NCBI GenBank assembly: GCA_019746095.1
Contig: JAIESL010000022.1
Coordinates: forward strand, 95,111-159,110
Direction of reading: 5' to 3'
DNA: 64,000 nucleotides
DNA from: Caulobacteraceae bacterium
GTDB lineage: Bacteria > Pseudomonadota > Alphaproteobacteria > Caulobacterales > Caulobacteraceae
Position 1 is the stretch's first letter. The number at the start of each line of letters is the position of its first letter. The translations under genes and the position numbers were made by a program. Shown one piece after another: positions 26,484-35,701 of the stretch. Under the pieces are notes generated by a model. That model saw only the letters and a list, made by a program, of their open reading frames with translations, was not told where the DNA came from and ran no database searches.

Positions 26484-27018
26484 CGGCCCGCACCTGGCCG
26501 TCGGCGGCCAGGGTCCCACGCCAGCCGCTGACCGTCCGTTCCAGCGTCATGGCTCCGGCCCCGGACAGCGTCAGTGTGGTCCCGTCCGAGGTTGCGACAC
26601 CCGAGCCCTCCGCGCTGCGCCATCCGCCCTCGACCGGACCGGCCCCGGGGTCGCTCAACACCAGATCATAGAGCTTCCGCCCGGTCGCATCGACGATCCG
26701 CCAGGACCCGTCCAGCCGACCGGCGGCCTGATCGGCCCGGAACTCCGCCGCGGCCACCCCCTGTTCATAGGCGGTCTCGGTATCGGTGGGGGCGAACTCA
26801 TAGGACCGCACATAGGCCTCGAGGGTGACCGGTGCCTCCAGGGGGCGGCGTTGGGGCCCGGCGGCGGCATCGCCCCGGGACAGGTCCTGGGCGAAATCCC
26901 GGCCGGGCTCGAACGGACGGATCACCGGGGCCTGATAGGCGGCCTGGGTGGACGGGTGGGGCGGTGCGCGCTCCTGCATCAGCAGGCCCGCCAGGGCGAT
27001 GATAGTCAGACCCGACAT
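26461..27018 (-). CDS. Hypothetical protein with possible signal peptide
   Basis: A 185-residue protein of unknown family from ATG 27018. A short hydrophobic start (MSGLTIIALAGLLM) is followed by a Pro-rich segment and an alternating C-terminal domain rich in beta-type sequence (SWRIVDATGRKLYDLVLSD; TTLTLSGAGAMTLERTVSGW). This looks like a small secreted or membrane-tethered beta domain similar in layout to AprI/lipocalin-like inhibitors, but no motif proves it. It overlaps the end of the HIT gene. Confidence 0.55.
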   Translation of the reverse strand: MSGLTIIALAGLLMQERAPPHPSTQAAYQAPVIRPFEPGRDFAQDLSRGDAAAGPQRRPLEAPVTLEAYVRSYEFAPTDTETAYEQGVAAAEFRADQAAGRLDGSWRIVDATGRKLYDLVLSDPGAGPVEGGWRSAEGSGVATSDGTTLTLSGAGAMTLERTVSGWRGTLAADGQVRAVRLLRPR

Positions 27019-27199
27019 GGGGCCACAGTGCCGCGAACGGGCGCGAATGACAAAGCCCGGACTCCCGGCCCGGCGAATTCGTGATCCCTGATGCCGCACC
27101 GGCCCGGGTTTCGTTGACCCCCGCCCTCGCGCTGACTAAACCCTGATCACACGTTTCGAGCGGCTGAATTCGCTCAGGTTTCTGAGAACCATTCGCAAT

Positions 27200-27673
27200 A
27201 TGTCGACCTCCCCTCTTCCGGGCGACGCCTCCCACGCTCCGACCGACGACCCGTCCGGGCGTTTCGCGGTCCAGCCCAATGGCCGGGTCCGCCCGCTTTC
27301 GCCACATCTCCAGGTCTGGCGCTGGCATGTGACCATGGCCGCCTCGATCCTCAACCGCATGACCGGCGGGGCCCTGTCGGTCGGCGCGGTGGTGGTCTTC
27401 GCCTGGCTGATGGCCCTCGCCTTCGGCCCCGAAGCCTATGCCACCTTCACCGGCTGGATGAGCTCGCCGCTCGGCCTGTTCGTCTGGTTCGGCCTGACCC
27501 TCGCCCTGTGCCTCCACCTGGCCGGCGGCGTCCGCCACCTGATCTGGGACGCCGGTCGCGGCCTGTTGCCGAAGACCGCCGACGCCCTGTCCTGGGCCTC
27601 GATGATCGGTGGCGTCGTCATCGCCGTCGCCTTCTGGGCCGTCCTGTTCGCCTCGGGGAGGGTCGCGCTGTGA
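27200..27673 (+). CDS. sdhC: Succinate dehydrogenase cytochrome b556 subunit SdhC
   Basis: A 157-residue membrane anchor of complex II. The long N-terminus ends in the family signature RPLSPHLQVWRWHVTMAASILNR, which binds quinone. Three hydrophobic segments follow, and the heme ligand His lies in LCLHLAGGVRHLIWDAG. It begins the sdhCDAB operon; its TGA overlaps the sdhD GTG. A CTCAG-GTTT-CTGAG inverted repeat at 27173-27186 lies 13 bp before the start. Confidence 0.95.
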   Translation: MSTSPLPGDASHAPTDDPSGRFAVQPNGRVRPLSPHLQVWRWHVTMAASILNRMTGGALSVGAVVVFAWLMALAFGPEAYATFTGWMSSPLGLFVWFGLTLALCLHLAGGVRHLIWDAGRGLLPKTADALSWASMIGGVVIAVAFWAVLFASGRVAL

Positions 27674-28077
27674 GCCGCGCCACCAAGACCTACATCAAGG
27701 GCGTCAAGGTTTCCGAGCGCCACGGTGCCGGAGAATGGACCGCGGAACGGCTGTCCTCGCTGATCCTGGTGCCCCTGACCCTCTGGGGCCTGTGGACCGG
27801 CTATGCCCTGTCCGGTGCCGGCTATGATGCCGCCCTCGACTGGTTCCGCGCGCCGGTGAACGCCGCGCTCCTGGCCGTCACCCTGGTGGTCAGCGTCTGG
27901 CACATGCAGATGGGGCTTAAGGTCATCGTCGACGACTATATCCACAAGCCCGGCTCGCGCGGTGCCCTGCTGGGCCTGATCGGCCTGTTCTGTCTCGTCA
28001 TCGCGGCGGCGGGTGTCTTCTTTATCGTACGGCTGGCCCTGGGCTCCGCGCCCCTGCCCGCCGGCTTCGGGATCTGA
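27670..28077 (+). CDS. sdhD: Succinate dehydrogenase membrane anchor SdhD
   Basis: A 135-residue hydrophobic anchor starting at GTG 27670, overlapping the sdhC stop by 4 bp. Three transmembrane segments: SLILVPLTLWGLWTGYAL, ALLAVTLVVSVWHMQMGLKV (with the conserved His before MQMG that ligates heme) and GLIGLFCLVIAAAGVFFIV. DDYIH marks the quinone-side loop typical of alphaproteobacterial SdhD. Position between sdhC and sdhA confirms the call. Confidence 0.94.
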   Translation: MSRATKTYIKGVKVSERHGAGEWTAERLSSLILVPLTLWGLWTGYALSGAGYDAALDWFRAPVNAALLAVTLVVSVWHMQMGLKVIVDDYIHKPGSRGALLGLIGLFCLVIAAAGVFFIVRLALGSAPLPAGFGI

Positions 28078-28083
28078 CGGCTG

Positions 28084-29868
28084 ATGGCTGCTTATGAATT
28101 CGTCGATCACGCCTATGACGTCGTCGTCGTAGGCGCGGGCGGCTCGGGCCTTCGTGCCGCCCTCGGCGCGGCCCAGCAGGGGCTGAAGGTCGCCTGTGTC
28201 ACCAAGGTCTTCCCGACCCGCTCCCACACGGTCGCGGCCCAGGGCGGCATCTCCGCCTCGCTCGGCAATATGGGCGAGGATTCCTGGCAGTGGCACATGT
28301 ACGACACCGTCAAGGGGTCGGACTGGCTGGGCGACCAGGACGCCATCGAATACCTGGTCCGCAACGCCCCTAAGGCCGTCTATGAGCTCGAGCACTGGGG
28401 CGTGCCCTTCTCGCGCACCGACGAGGGCAAGATCTACCAGCGCGCCTTCGGCGGCATGACGCGCAATTTCGGCGAAGGCCCGGTGCAGCGCACCTGCGCC
28501 GCCGCCGACCGCACCGGCCACGCCATCCTGCACACCCTCTACGGCCAGTCGGTCCGTCGTGAGGTCGAGTTCTTCGTCGAATATTTCGGCCTCGACCTGA
28601 TCATGCAGGACGGTGCCTGCACCGGCGTGACGGCGCTGAAGCTGGACGACGGCACCATGCACCGGTTCCGCGCCAAACTGGTGATCCTGGCCACCGGCGG
28701 CTACGGCCGCGCCTATTTCTCGGCCACCTCGGCCCACACCTGCACCGGCGACGGCAATGCCATGGTGCTGCGCGCCGGCCTGCCGCTGCAGGACATGGAA
28801 TTCGTCCAGTTCCACCCGACCGGCATCTACGGTGCCGGCTGTCTGATCACCGAAGGGGCACGCGGCGAGGGTGGCTATCTGACCAATTCCGAGGGCGAGC
28901 GCTTCATGGAGCGCTATGCGCCGACCGTGAAGGACCTGGCCCCCCGCGACATGGTCAGCCGCTCGATGACCATCGAGATCCGTGAAGGCCGCGGTGTCGG
29001 TCCGAACAAGGACCACATCCACCTGCACCTCGACCACCTCGACCCGGCCGTGCTGCACGAACGCCTGCCCGGCATCTCCGAGAGCGCCCGGATCTTCGCC
29101 GGCGTCGACGTGACCAAGGCACCGATCCCCGTCCTGCCGACCGTCCACTACAATATGGGCGGCATACCGACGAACTATCACGGCGAGGTCCTGACCAAGG
29201 TCGGCGACAATGCCGACACCGTCGTGCCCGGCCTGATGGCGGTGGGCGAGGCAGCCTGCGTTTCGGTGCACGGGGCCAACCGCCTCGGCTCCAACAGCCT
29301 GACCGACCTGGTCGTCTTCGGACGGGCTGCCGGCCTGCGCTGCGGCGAGGTGGTCGACAAGGCCTCGAAGGTGCCGGACGCCCCCGCCTCCGCCACCGAC
29401 GGCCACCTGGCCCGGTTCGACCGCTTCCGCCATGCGACCGGCTCGACCCCGACCTCGAAACTGCGCATCGACATGCAACGGGCCATGCAGTCCGACGCGG
29501 CCGTCTTCCGCACCGGCAAGACGCTGGAGGAGGGGGTGGCCAAGCTGCGCGCCATCCACGCCGCCGGCGCCGACATCAAGACCACGGATCGCGGCCTGAT
29601 CTGGAACACCGATCTGGTCGAGACCCTCGAATACGACAATCTGATCGACCAGGCCCTGGTGACCATCGAGAGCGCCCTGAACCGGACCGAGAGCCGCGGA
29701 GCCCACGCCCGCGAGGACTATCCGGACCGCAACGACGCCGAATGGATGAAACACACCCTGTCCTGGAAGACGCCGGGCGAGGCTGTGAAGATCGACTATC
29801 GGCCGGTGCATAATTACACGATGTCCAAGGACATCGATTACATCGAGCCCAAGGCGCGGGTGTACTAA
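28084..29868 (+). CDS. sdhA: Succinate dehydrogenase flavoprotein subunit SdhA
   Basis: A 594-residue catalytic subunit of complex II, oxidising succinate to fumarate. Motifs: FAD-binding [19 protein letters not shown]; the His of covalent flavin linkage in [18 protein letters not shown]; substrate-site [35 protein letters not shown]; and [21 protein letters not shown]. The C-terminus YIEPKARVY is typical. The stop overlaps the sdhB start by one base (TAATG). Confidence 0.98.
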   Translation: MAAYEFVDHAYDVVVVGAGGSGLRAALGAAQQGLKVACVTKVFPTRSHTVAAQGGISASLGNMGEDSWQWHMYDTVKGSDWLGDQDAIEYLVRNAPKAVYELEHWGVPFSRTDEGKIYQRAFGGMTRNFGEGPVQRTCAAADRTGHAILHTLYGQSVRREVEFFVEYFGLDLIMQDGACTGVTALKLDDGTMHRFRAKLVILATGGYGRAYFSATSAHTCTGDGNAMVLRAGLPLQDMEFVQFHPTGIYGAGCLITEGARGEGGYLTNSEGERFMERYAPTVKDLAPRDMVSRSMTIEIREGRGVGPNKDHIHLHLDHLDPAVLHERLPGISESARIFAGVDVTKAPIPVLPTVHYNMGGIPTNYHGEVLTKVGDNADTVVPGLMAVGEAACVSVHGANRLGSNSLTDLVVFGRAAGLRCGEVVDKASKVPDAPASATDGHLARFDRFRHATGSTPTSKLRIDMQRAMQSDAAVFRTGKTLEEGVAKLRAIHAAGADIKTTDRGLIWNTDLVETLEYDNLIDQALVTIESALNRTESRGAHAREDYPDRNDAEWMKHTLSWKTPGEAVKIDYRPVHNYTMSKDIDYIEPKARVY

Positions 29869-30668
29869 TGGTTCAGCTGACTCTCCCCCGCGGCTCCAGG
29901 CCCACGCGCGGCAAGGTCCACAAGGCCCCCAAGGGCGCGAAGAACGTCAAGACCTACAAGGTCTATCGTTACGACCCCGAGGTCGACGCCGATCCACGCT
30001 GGGACACGTTCAAGGTCTCGGCCGACGACCACGGCCCGATGCTGCTGGACGCCCTGATCCACATCAAGAACGAGATCGACCCGACCCTGACCTTCCGGCG
30101 GTCGTGCCGCGAGGGCATCTGCGGCTCTTGTTCGATGAACATCGACGGGCGCAACACCCTGGCCTGCACCAAGGGCTGGGACGAGTGCTCCTCCTCGACC
30201 ATCTCCATCGCCCCCCTGCCGCACCAGCCGGTGGTCAAGGACCTGGTGACGGACCTGACCCTGTTCTACGCCCAGTACGACTCGATCCAGCCCTACCTCC
30301 AGTCCGACGAACCGGACCCGGAGAAGGAGCGTATCCAGCTGCCGGAAGACCGCGCCAAGCTGGACGGTCTTTACGAATGCATCCTGTGCGCCTGCTGCTC
30401 GACCTCCTGCCCCAGCTACTGGTGGAACCAGACGGAATACCTCGGCCCCGCAGCCCTCCTGCAGTCCTACCGCTGGATCGCCGACAGCCGCGACGACGCC
30501 ACCGACAAGCGGCTGGATGACCTCGAGGACCCGTTCAAACTCTACCGCTGCCACACCATCATGAACTGCGCCCAGGTCTGCCCGAAGGGGCTCAACCCGG
30601 CCGAGGCGATCGCGAAAACCAAGAAGCTGATGGTGGCCCCGGGCCGGAAGAAGACGAAAGCGGCCTGA
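29868..30668 (+). CDS. sdhB: Succinate dehydrogenase iron-sulfur subunit SdhB
   Basis: A 266-residue electron-transfer subunit. Three clusters are visible: [2Fe-2S] ligands in [16 protein letters not shown] and LAC; [4Fe-4S] in [17 protein letters not shown]; [3Fe-4S] in [32 protein letters not shown] is the connecting family block. It is followed after 3 bp by a ferredoxin gene, extending the operon. Confidence 0.98.
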   Translation: MVQLTLPRGSRPTRGKVHKAPKGAKNVKTYKVYRYDPEVDADPRWDTFKVSADDHGPMLLDALIHIKNEIDPTLTFRRSCREGICGSCSMNIDGRNTLACTKGWDECSSSTISIAPLPHQPVVKDLVTDLTLFYAQYDSIQPYLQSDEPDPEKERIQLPEDRAKLDGLYECILCACCSTSCPSYWWNQTEYLGPAALLQSYRWIADSRDDATDKRLDDLEDPFKLYRCHTIMNCAQVCPKGLNPAEAIAKTKKLMVAPGRKKTKAA

Positions 30669-30992
<324 letters not shown>

Positions 30993-31001
30993 GCCGCGGC
31001 C

Positions 31002-31802
31002 ATGGGCCGGGCCAATCCTGAACTCATCGACCGTGTCGGCCGTCTGATCGCCGACGGTCCCGGGGACCGCTCGCCCCTGATCGCGGTGGTCGGTGCCCAG
31101 GGCTCCGGCAAGACCACCCTCGCCCGCGCCGCGGCCGAGCGGTTCGGGGCCGTCCAGATCTCCATCGATGACGTCTATCTGACCCGGGCCGAACGCGAGG
31201 CCATGGCCCGAGACGTCCACCCCCTGTTCGTCACCCGCGGGCCGCCCGGCACCCACGATCTCGGCCTGCTGCAACAGTTGATCGACAGCCTGTCCGCCGC
31301 CGGTCCGGACGACGAAACCCTCATCCCCGACTTCGACAAGCGCGGCGACGACCGTCGCCCGGTGAAGGACTGGCGGGCCTTCCGCGGCCGGCCCTCGGCC
31401 ATACTGATCGACGCCTGGTGTCTCGCAGCCCTGCCTCAGGACGCGGCAGCTCTCGCGGATCCGGTCAATGCGCTCGAGGCCGACCAGGATCCGGACGGCG
31501 GCTGGCGCCGGGCGGTCAACGGCTTCCTGGGTGGGGCCTGTGCGGACTTCATCGCCCGGTTCGACGCGGTCCTGTTCCTGCGCGCCCCGTCCTTCGATGT
31601 CGTGCTGGACTGGCGCTGCCAGCAGGAGGCCGATCTGCTGGGCATTCCCCCTGACGCCCTGCCGGCCGCCGAACGGACGCGGCTGGCCGGCTTCATCCAG
31701 TATTTCGAGCGGATCACGCGCCATATGCTGGCCGGCGGCGTGAAGGCTGATGTCGTCGTGCAACTGGATCGAAACCGTCTGCCGGGCTCTATGTCCGCAT
31801 GA
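31002..31802 (+). CDS. D-glycerate 3-kinase-like P-loop kinase
   Basis: A 266-residue P-loop ATPase of the glycerate kinase (GLYK/YKL084-type) family. Walker A is VVGAQGSGKTTLARAAAERF; ISIDDVYLTRAEREAMARDVHPLF and TRGPPGTHDLGLL are the signature blocks; IPDFDKRGDDRRP and ILIDAWCLAAL follow. Relatives phosphorylate glycerate at O3 or act on uridine/pantothenate-like substrates. It lies 9 bp after the ferredoxin gene and overlaps the PilZ gene by 4 bp, so all are probably cotranscribed. Confidence 0.83.
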   Translation: MGRANPELIDRVGRLIADGPGDRSPLIAVVGAQGSGKTTLARAAAERFGAVQISIDDVYLTRAEREAMARDVHPLFVTRGPPGTHDLGLLQQLIDSLSAAGPDDETLIPDFDKRGDDRRPVKDWRAFRGRPSAILIDAWCLAALPQDAAALADPVNALEADQDPDGGWRRAVNGFLGGACADFIARFDAVLFLRAPSFDVVLDWRCQQEADLLGIPPDALPAAERTRLAGFIQYFERITRHMLAGGVKADVVVQLDRNRLPGSMSA

Positions 31803-32125
31803 CCCCGCCGCAGGACCGCCGTTTCGAGCCCCGCTCGCCCGCCAACGCCCGCGCGGTGGTGCTTGCGCCCGGGCTGGAACTGACCGGCGTCATCATCGAT
31901 CACTCCGCGACCGGCCTGCGCCTGCGGCTCGACCGCACCCTCGCCCTGCCGGCCCGGGTCCAGGTCATCGACATCGTCCGCGGTGTGGTGCTGGAGGCCG
32001 AGGTTGTCTGGCGCAAGGGTCAGGAGGCCGGGTTGAAACAGGGGAGCGAGACGTCCCTTCGCGGTCTGGTCCCGTCGCGCCTCGCCGCCGCCCGCGACGC
32101 CTTTCTGCGGGCCGGGGGGCGCTAA
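31799..32125 (+). CDS. PilZ-domain c-di-GMP receptor
   Basis: A 108-residue single-domain PilZ protein. The c-di-GMP-binding motifs are both present: the R-x-x-x-R element in DRRFEPRSP near the N-terminus and the D-x-S-x-x-G element in IIDHSATGLRLRL (about residues 33-46). The rest forms the six-stranded barrel. It is the last gene of the sdh-ferredoxin-kinase run (ATGA overlap) and its stop overlaps the convergent tauE stop. Confidence 0.85.
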   Translation: MTPPQDRRFEPRSPANARAVVLAPGLELTGVIIDHSATGLRLRLDRTLALPARVQVIDIVRGVVLEAEVVWRKGQEAGLKQGSETSLRGLVPSRLAAARDAFLRAGGR

Positions 32126-32904
32126 AGCGCCGTGACCGCCTTGATCGCCACATAGACGGCGACGATCAGGATCAGGCCTGCGAACAGACGACGGCCGAGC
32201 ACCGCATTGGCACCCAGTCTTCTGGCGATCGGCAGACCCGCCAGCGTTCCCGCCGTCCCGCCCACGGCCATGGCGGCCACGATCGGCCAGTCGATCAGGC
32301 CTGACAGGGCATAGTTGGCCGCCGTCGTGGCTCCGAAAGCCGCAACGCTGACCAGGGACGAGGCCTGGGCCAGGGCCAGGGTCATCCCGGCCGCTCCCAT
32401 CAGGCCGGGAACAATCAGGAAGCCGCCGCCGATGCCGAAGAAGCCGGCGGCCAGGCCGACGCCCGCGCCCGAGGCCGCAACCCGCGGGGCCATGGCCGGG
32501 GTCAGGCGAACATCCTCGGCCCCGACGGGTGCGTTCGGCCTGAGCATGGCCAGGGCCACCAGCCCCATGGCCAGGGCGAAGAAGATCAGCAGGGCATGGC
32601 CGTCGATCGCCTTGGCCACGGATGAGCCGATGAAGGCTCCCACGGAACCCGTGACGGCGAACATCAGGGCACACGGCCAGCGCACACGCCCGGCCCGGGC
32701 CTGCCCGGTCAGGGCCGTCAATGCATTGAGCGCCACCCCGGCGGCCGAGGCCCCGATGGCCACATGCGGGTCCTGAACCCCGACCACATACAGCAGCAGG
32801 GGTACGGCCAGGACGGAGCCGCCGCCGCCGAATACGGTCAGCAGCAGGGCCACGATGCCACCGCTGAGCACGGCCAGCAGCAGTTGGGCGACAGTCGGGT
32901 CCAC
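32122..32904 (-). CDS. TauE/SafE family sulfite/organosulfonate exporter
   Basis: A 260-residue membrane protein with about eight transmembrane helices. The family signature is seen in LLAVLSGGIVALLLTVFGGGGSVLAVPLLLYVVG and its repeat VGLAAGFFGIGGGFLIVPGLM: two internally repeated halves. It is the third gene of a BigR-type operon (4 bp after the rhodanese gene). In related operons this permease exports sulfite or thiosulfate produced from persulfide oxidation. Confidence 0.9.
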   Translation of the reverse strand: MDPTVAQLLLAVLSGGIVALLLTVFGGGGSVLAVPLLLYVVGVQDPHVAIGASAAGVALNALTALTGQARAGRVRWPCALMFAVTGSVGAFIGSSVAKAIDGHALLIFFALAMGLVALAMLRPNAPVGAEDVRLTPAMAPRVAASGAGVGLAAGFFGIGGGFLIVPGLMGAAGMTLALAQASSLVSVAAFGATTAANYALSGLIDWPIVAAMAVGGTAGTLAGLPIARRLGANAVLGRRLFAGLILIVAVYVAIKAVTAL

Positions 32905-32908
32905 AGGA

Positions 32909-33442
32909 TCACGCGGCCCGCATGGCCCGGTTCCAGGGCATCACAGCCAGAAGCCGGGCCATGCCGCAGAAGCCGGTCGCACCGGCCATGAACAGGCCCG
33001 CGCCGACAAAGGCCGACAGACCCCAGAAGCCGGGGTGGACCAGCAGGCCGAGCACGGCACCGACAAGGATCAGGCCGCCGGCCGTCATCTGTACCTGCCG
33101 CATCAGCTCCAGCGGGGCCCCGGCATTGGTCAGGGTCGGCAGGCCGGAGGCCTTCCAGGCTTCCAGCCCGCCGTCCAGCACAAAGGCCTCGCCGGGGATG
33201 CGGTCGGCCAGACGGACGCAGTTCATGCCGGTGCGGTTTCCGGTCCGGCACATGAAGACCACGTCGCGCCCCGGCCGGATGTCCAGATGGGCCGCCTCGA
33301 ACATTGACAGGGGGGCGGCGACGCTGCCGGCGATCCGCTCGCGCGCGACCTCGTCGGCTTCACGGATATCGACCAGCAGGGCCTTGCCGGCCTTGATGCG
33401 GGCGGAGACTTCGACGGGAGAGAGGGCGGTGAGAGACGCCAT
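32909..33442 (-). CDS. Rhodanese domain fused to DUF2892 membrane segment
   Basis: A 177-residue protein. Residues 1-105 are a rhodanese with the active-site Cys in VVFMCRTGNRTGMNC; GGLEAWKASGLP ends the domain. Residues 110-177 carry two hydrophobic helices (MTAGGLILVGAVLGLLVHPGFW and FVGAGLFMAGATGFCGMARLLA), the DUF2892 unit, so the enzyme is membrane-bound. It probably moves sulfane sulfur to thiosulfate or glutathione. It sits between BigR and TauE with gaps of 3-4 bp. Confidence 0.92.
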   Translation of the reverse strand: MASLTALSPVEVSARIKAGKALLVDIREADEVARERIAGSVAAPLSMFEAAHLDIRPGRDVVFMCRTGNRTGMNCVRLADRIPGEAFVLDGGLEAWKASGLPTLTNAGAPLELMRQVQMTAGGLILVGAVLGLLVHPGFWGLSAFVGAGLFMAGATGFCGMARLLAVMPWNRAMRAA

Positions 33443-33445
33443 GGG

Positions 33446-33772
33446 TCAGTGTCCTTGAACAGGGGGGCAATAGATTTCGGCGAGCACGGCGATGACCTTG
33501 AGGGCCGCCGGATCGGCGATGCGATAGAGGATGGAGACGCCCTCGCGCCGGCCGGCGATCAGGCCTTCCTCGCGCAGCACCGCCAGGTGTTGCGACAGGG
33601 CGGACTGGGACAGGCCGACATGGGGCAGCAACTCGCCCACGGCGCGTTCGCCGTCGCCGAGCTGGCACAGGATCATCAGCCGCCGCTCATTGGAAAGCGC
33701 CTTGAGCAGACGCGCGGCCTCGCCGGCGCTGGCCTGAAACTGGTCCGGAGACAGGGTGTGGGTCACGTCCAT
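33446..33772 (-). CDS. bigR: BigR/SqrR-type ArsR-family persulfide-responsive repressor
   Basis: A 108-residue winged-helix repressor. The DNA-binding helix is VGLSQSALSQHLAVLREEGLI. Two cysteines at residues 36 (MILCQLG) and 102 (IYCPP) are placed as in BigR/SqrR, which form a di- or polysulfide bridge with sulfane sulfur and release DNA; metal-binding ArsR motifs (ELCVCDL) are absent. It heads the bigR-rhodanese-tauE transcript and faces a persulfide dioxygenase gene over a 70-bp gap with a perfect palindrome. Confidence 0.9.
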   Translation of the reverse strand: MDVTHTLSPDQFQASAGEAARLLKALSNERRLMILCQLGDGERAVGELLPHVGLSQSALSQHLAVLREEGLIAGRREGVSILYRIADPAALKVIAVLAEIYCPPVQGH

Positions 33773-33791
33773 GGCGGATATATAACAGCGC

Positions 33792-33806
33792 TTGCTAATT
33801 TAGCAA
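33792..33806. promoter_or_regulatory. Palindromic operator of the persulfide module
   Basis: TTGCTAA-T-TTAGCAA, perfect 7-bp arms, in an AT-rich block between bigR and the dioxygenase gene. It lies 20 bp before bigR and 37 bp before the dioxygenase start, well placed for repression of both promoters by one BigR dimer. Confidence 0.8.
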
Positions 33807-33842
33807 TACCTAATATATTGGTGCCAACAAGGGAGCTCCCGC

Positions 33843-34721
33843 ATGACCAACGACACTGCCTCCGTCCCGGACGTTGAGGCCTTCTTCGATCCCGCGTCCC
33901 ACACCATCACCTATCTGGTCGCCGATCCCGCGACCGGGGCCGCGGCCGTCATCGACCCGGTGCTGGATTTCGACACCGCCAGCGGCCGGACCTCGACGGC
34001 CTCGCTGGAACAGGTCCTGGCGCGGATTGCCGAACAGGGCCTCACCCTCGAGCGGGTGCTCGAGACCCATGCCCATGCCGACCACCTGACCGGGGCCGAT
34101 GAGATCCGTCGCCGCACCGGGGCTCCGATCGGCATCGGCAGCCGCATCACCGAGGTGCAGAAGGTCTTCCGCGTCCTGTTCGAGGCGCATGACGTGACGG
34201 CGGACGGCGTCGTGTTCGACAGCCTCTATGCCGACGGCGCGCGCTTCACGCTCGGCTCCCTGCCGGTCGAGGTGCTCCATACGCCCGGCCATACCCCGGC
34301 CTGCGTCAGCTATGTGATCGGCGACGCCGCCTTTGTCGGCGACACCCTGTTCATGCCGGACTACGGCACGGCGCGGTGTGACTTTCCCGGTGGTGACGCG
34401 CGGACCCTCTACCGGTCGATCCAGCGGCTGTTCACCCTGCCGCCGGAAACGCGGGTCTTCGTCGGCCACGACTATCTGCCGGAGGGTCGCTCCGACTTCC
34501 GCTGGGAGACGACCATAGCGGCCGAGAAGGCGGGCAACATCCACCTCGGTGGCGGGCGGTCCGAGGACGAATTCGCGGCCCTGCGGGAAGCCCGCGACGC
34601 AACCCTCAAGGTCCCGGCGCTGATCCTGCCCTCCCTGCAGATCAACATCCGGGCCGGTGCCCTGCCGCCGCCCGAAGCCTCGGGCAAACGGTTCCTCAAA
34701 CTGCCGCTGAACGCGATCTGA
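33843..34721 (+). CDS. blh: Persulfide dioxygenase (ETHE1/Blh-type metallo-beta-lactamase fold)
   Basis: A 292-residue non-heme iron enzyme that oxidises glutathione persulfide to sulfite. The metallo-beta-lactamase motif is ETHAHADHLTGADEIRRR; further ligands are in LHTPGHTPACVSY (His), FVGDTLFMPDYGTARCDFPGGDA (Asp) and FVGHDYLPEGR (His). The DYGTARCDFPGG block is typical of ETHE1/Blh. It is expressed divergently from bigR under the shared operator. ATG 33843 follows AAGGGAG. Confidence 0.93.
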   Translation: MTNDTASVPDVEAFFDPASHTITYLVADPATGAAAVIDPVLDFDTASGRTSTASLEQVLARIAEQGLTLERVLETHAHADHLTGADEIRRRTGAPIGIGSRITEVQKVFRVLFEAHDVTADGVVFDSLYADGARFTLGSLPVEVLHTPGHTPACVSYVIGDAAFVGDTLFMPDYGTARCDFPGGDARTLYRSIQRLFTLPPETRVFVGHDYLPEGRSDFRWETTIAAEKAGNIHLGGGRSEDEFAALREARDATLKVPALILPSLQINIRAGALPPPEASGKRFLKLPLNAI

Positions 34722-34736
34722 CGACCGTCGTCGGGC

Positions 34737-35591
34737 CTAGAGCACGTCCGGAACCGTGCCGGCGGTGATGGCGATCCGGCCGATCAACCCCTTGACGATC
34801 AGGTCCAGGGCTGAGCCCTCGCGATAGTCGGCTGCGGCGACGAAATTGACCCGGTCCTCAGAGATGAGGCCATAGATCTTCTGCTGGTCGCGTTCGGAAT
34901 TGCGCGGGTCATAGACGGCGATCGAATAGCCGCCCTTGGTGTGCATCATCTTCATGGTCGGCACATCGGTGTCACCGTCGCCGAGGAAGATCATCCGCTC
35001 GAACGGCACCGGCCGGTCGTCGTCGGCCATGAAGCGGTTGATCTTCTCGTGCTCCCAGTGGTTCAGCACGCCCTTGTTGATGCGGAACAGATACTGGGTC
35101 TTGGTCGTGTAGTTGACCCCGACCGCCGGCCAGATCGCCACCCCGTGGTCATCATAGACGAATTTTGACGCGAAGACGTGCCGGAACTCCGGCCGGATCG
35201 GGCAGCCCTCGATCATCTCCTCAAGGCCCGCCGAGATGATGTAGTGCTCGATCTCCAGCCCGTATTTCTCGCCCATGGCATTGATGCGTTCGAACCAGCC
35301 CTTGCCGGTCAGGTCGGACTTCAGCCCGTCGAACAGCTTCACATCCTCGCCGTGCTCGGCCAGCAGCTTGCGCGTGATCGGCGCATTGTTCTCGCGCGCC
35401 TGCTTCAGCATCAGCTGCATGTACATCAGGATGTTGTCGCCGTCGGCGTCCCGCGTCAGCCTGTCCGCCGCCCCCCAGAAGTCGCCGATCCCCATGCCGA
35501 TCGACGGAATGAAGGTGACCTCCTGCATGTTGCCCCGCGCCAGGGTGCCGTCGAAATCGTAGATGATCGCGGTTTTGAGGGGCTTGGCCAT
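34737..35591 (-). CDS. HAD superfamily hydrolase/phosphatase
   Basis: A 284-residue HAD enzyme. Motif I is AIIYDFDGTLARGNM (nucleophile Asp and acid/base Asp), motif II is in YIISAGLEEMIEG, and motif III/IV is in FLGDGDTDVPTMKMM. A helical cap lies between about residues 25 and 140. The long cap and the conserved WHH-like AAD-region place it with phosphoserine-phosphatase-like bacterial HADs of unknown substrate. ATG 35591 is taken because an upstream extension has no similarity. It follows divL on the same strand. Confidence 0.85.
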   Translation of the reverse strand: MAKPLKTAIIYDFDGTLARGNMQEVTFIPSIGMGIGDFWGAADRLTRDADGDNILMYMQLMLKQARENNAPITRKLLAEHGEDVKLFDGLKSDLTGKGWFERINAMGEKYGLEIEHYIISAGLEEMIEGCPIRPEFRHVFASKFVYDDHGVAIWPAVGVNYTTKTQYLFRINKGVLNHWEHEKINRFMADDDRPVPFERMIFLGDGDTDVPTMKMMHTKGGYSIAVYDPRNSERDQQKIYGLISEDRVNFVAAADYREGSALDLIVKGLIGRIAITAGTVPDVL

Positions 35592-35701
35592 GGCGGGTCC
35601 GGAAGCAGGTCTTGGGGCTCGGGTGACGGATAACGGTCGCCCGGACATTTTGACAGCCACTACGGCCTTCGCGGGTTGAGACTTCCCTAAGCCCCGAGCC
35701 C

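Noticed and set aside
27173..27186. CTCAG-GTTT-CTGAG as an operator of sdhCDAB
   Set aside because: Arms are only 5 bp and no matching copy was noticed elsewhere; it is mentioned with sdhC but not called as a site.
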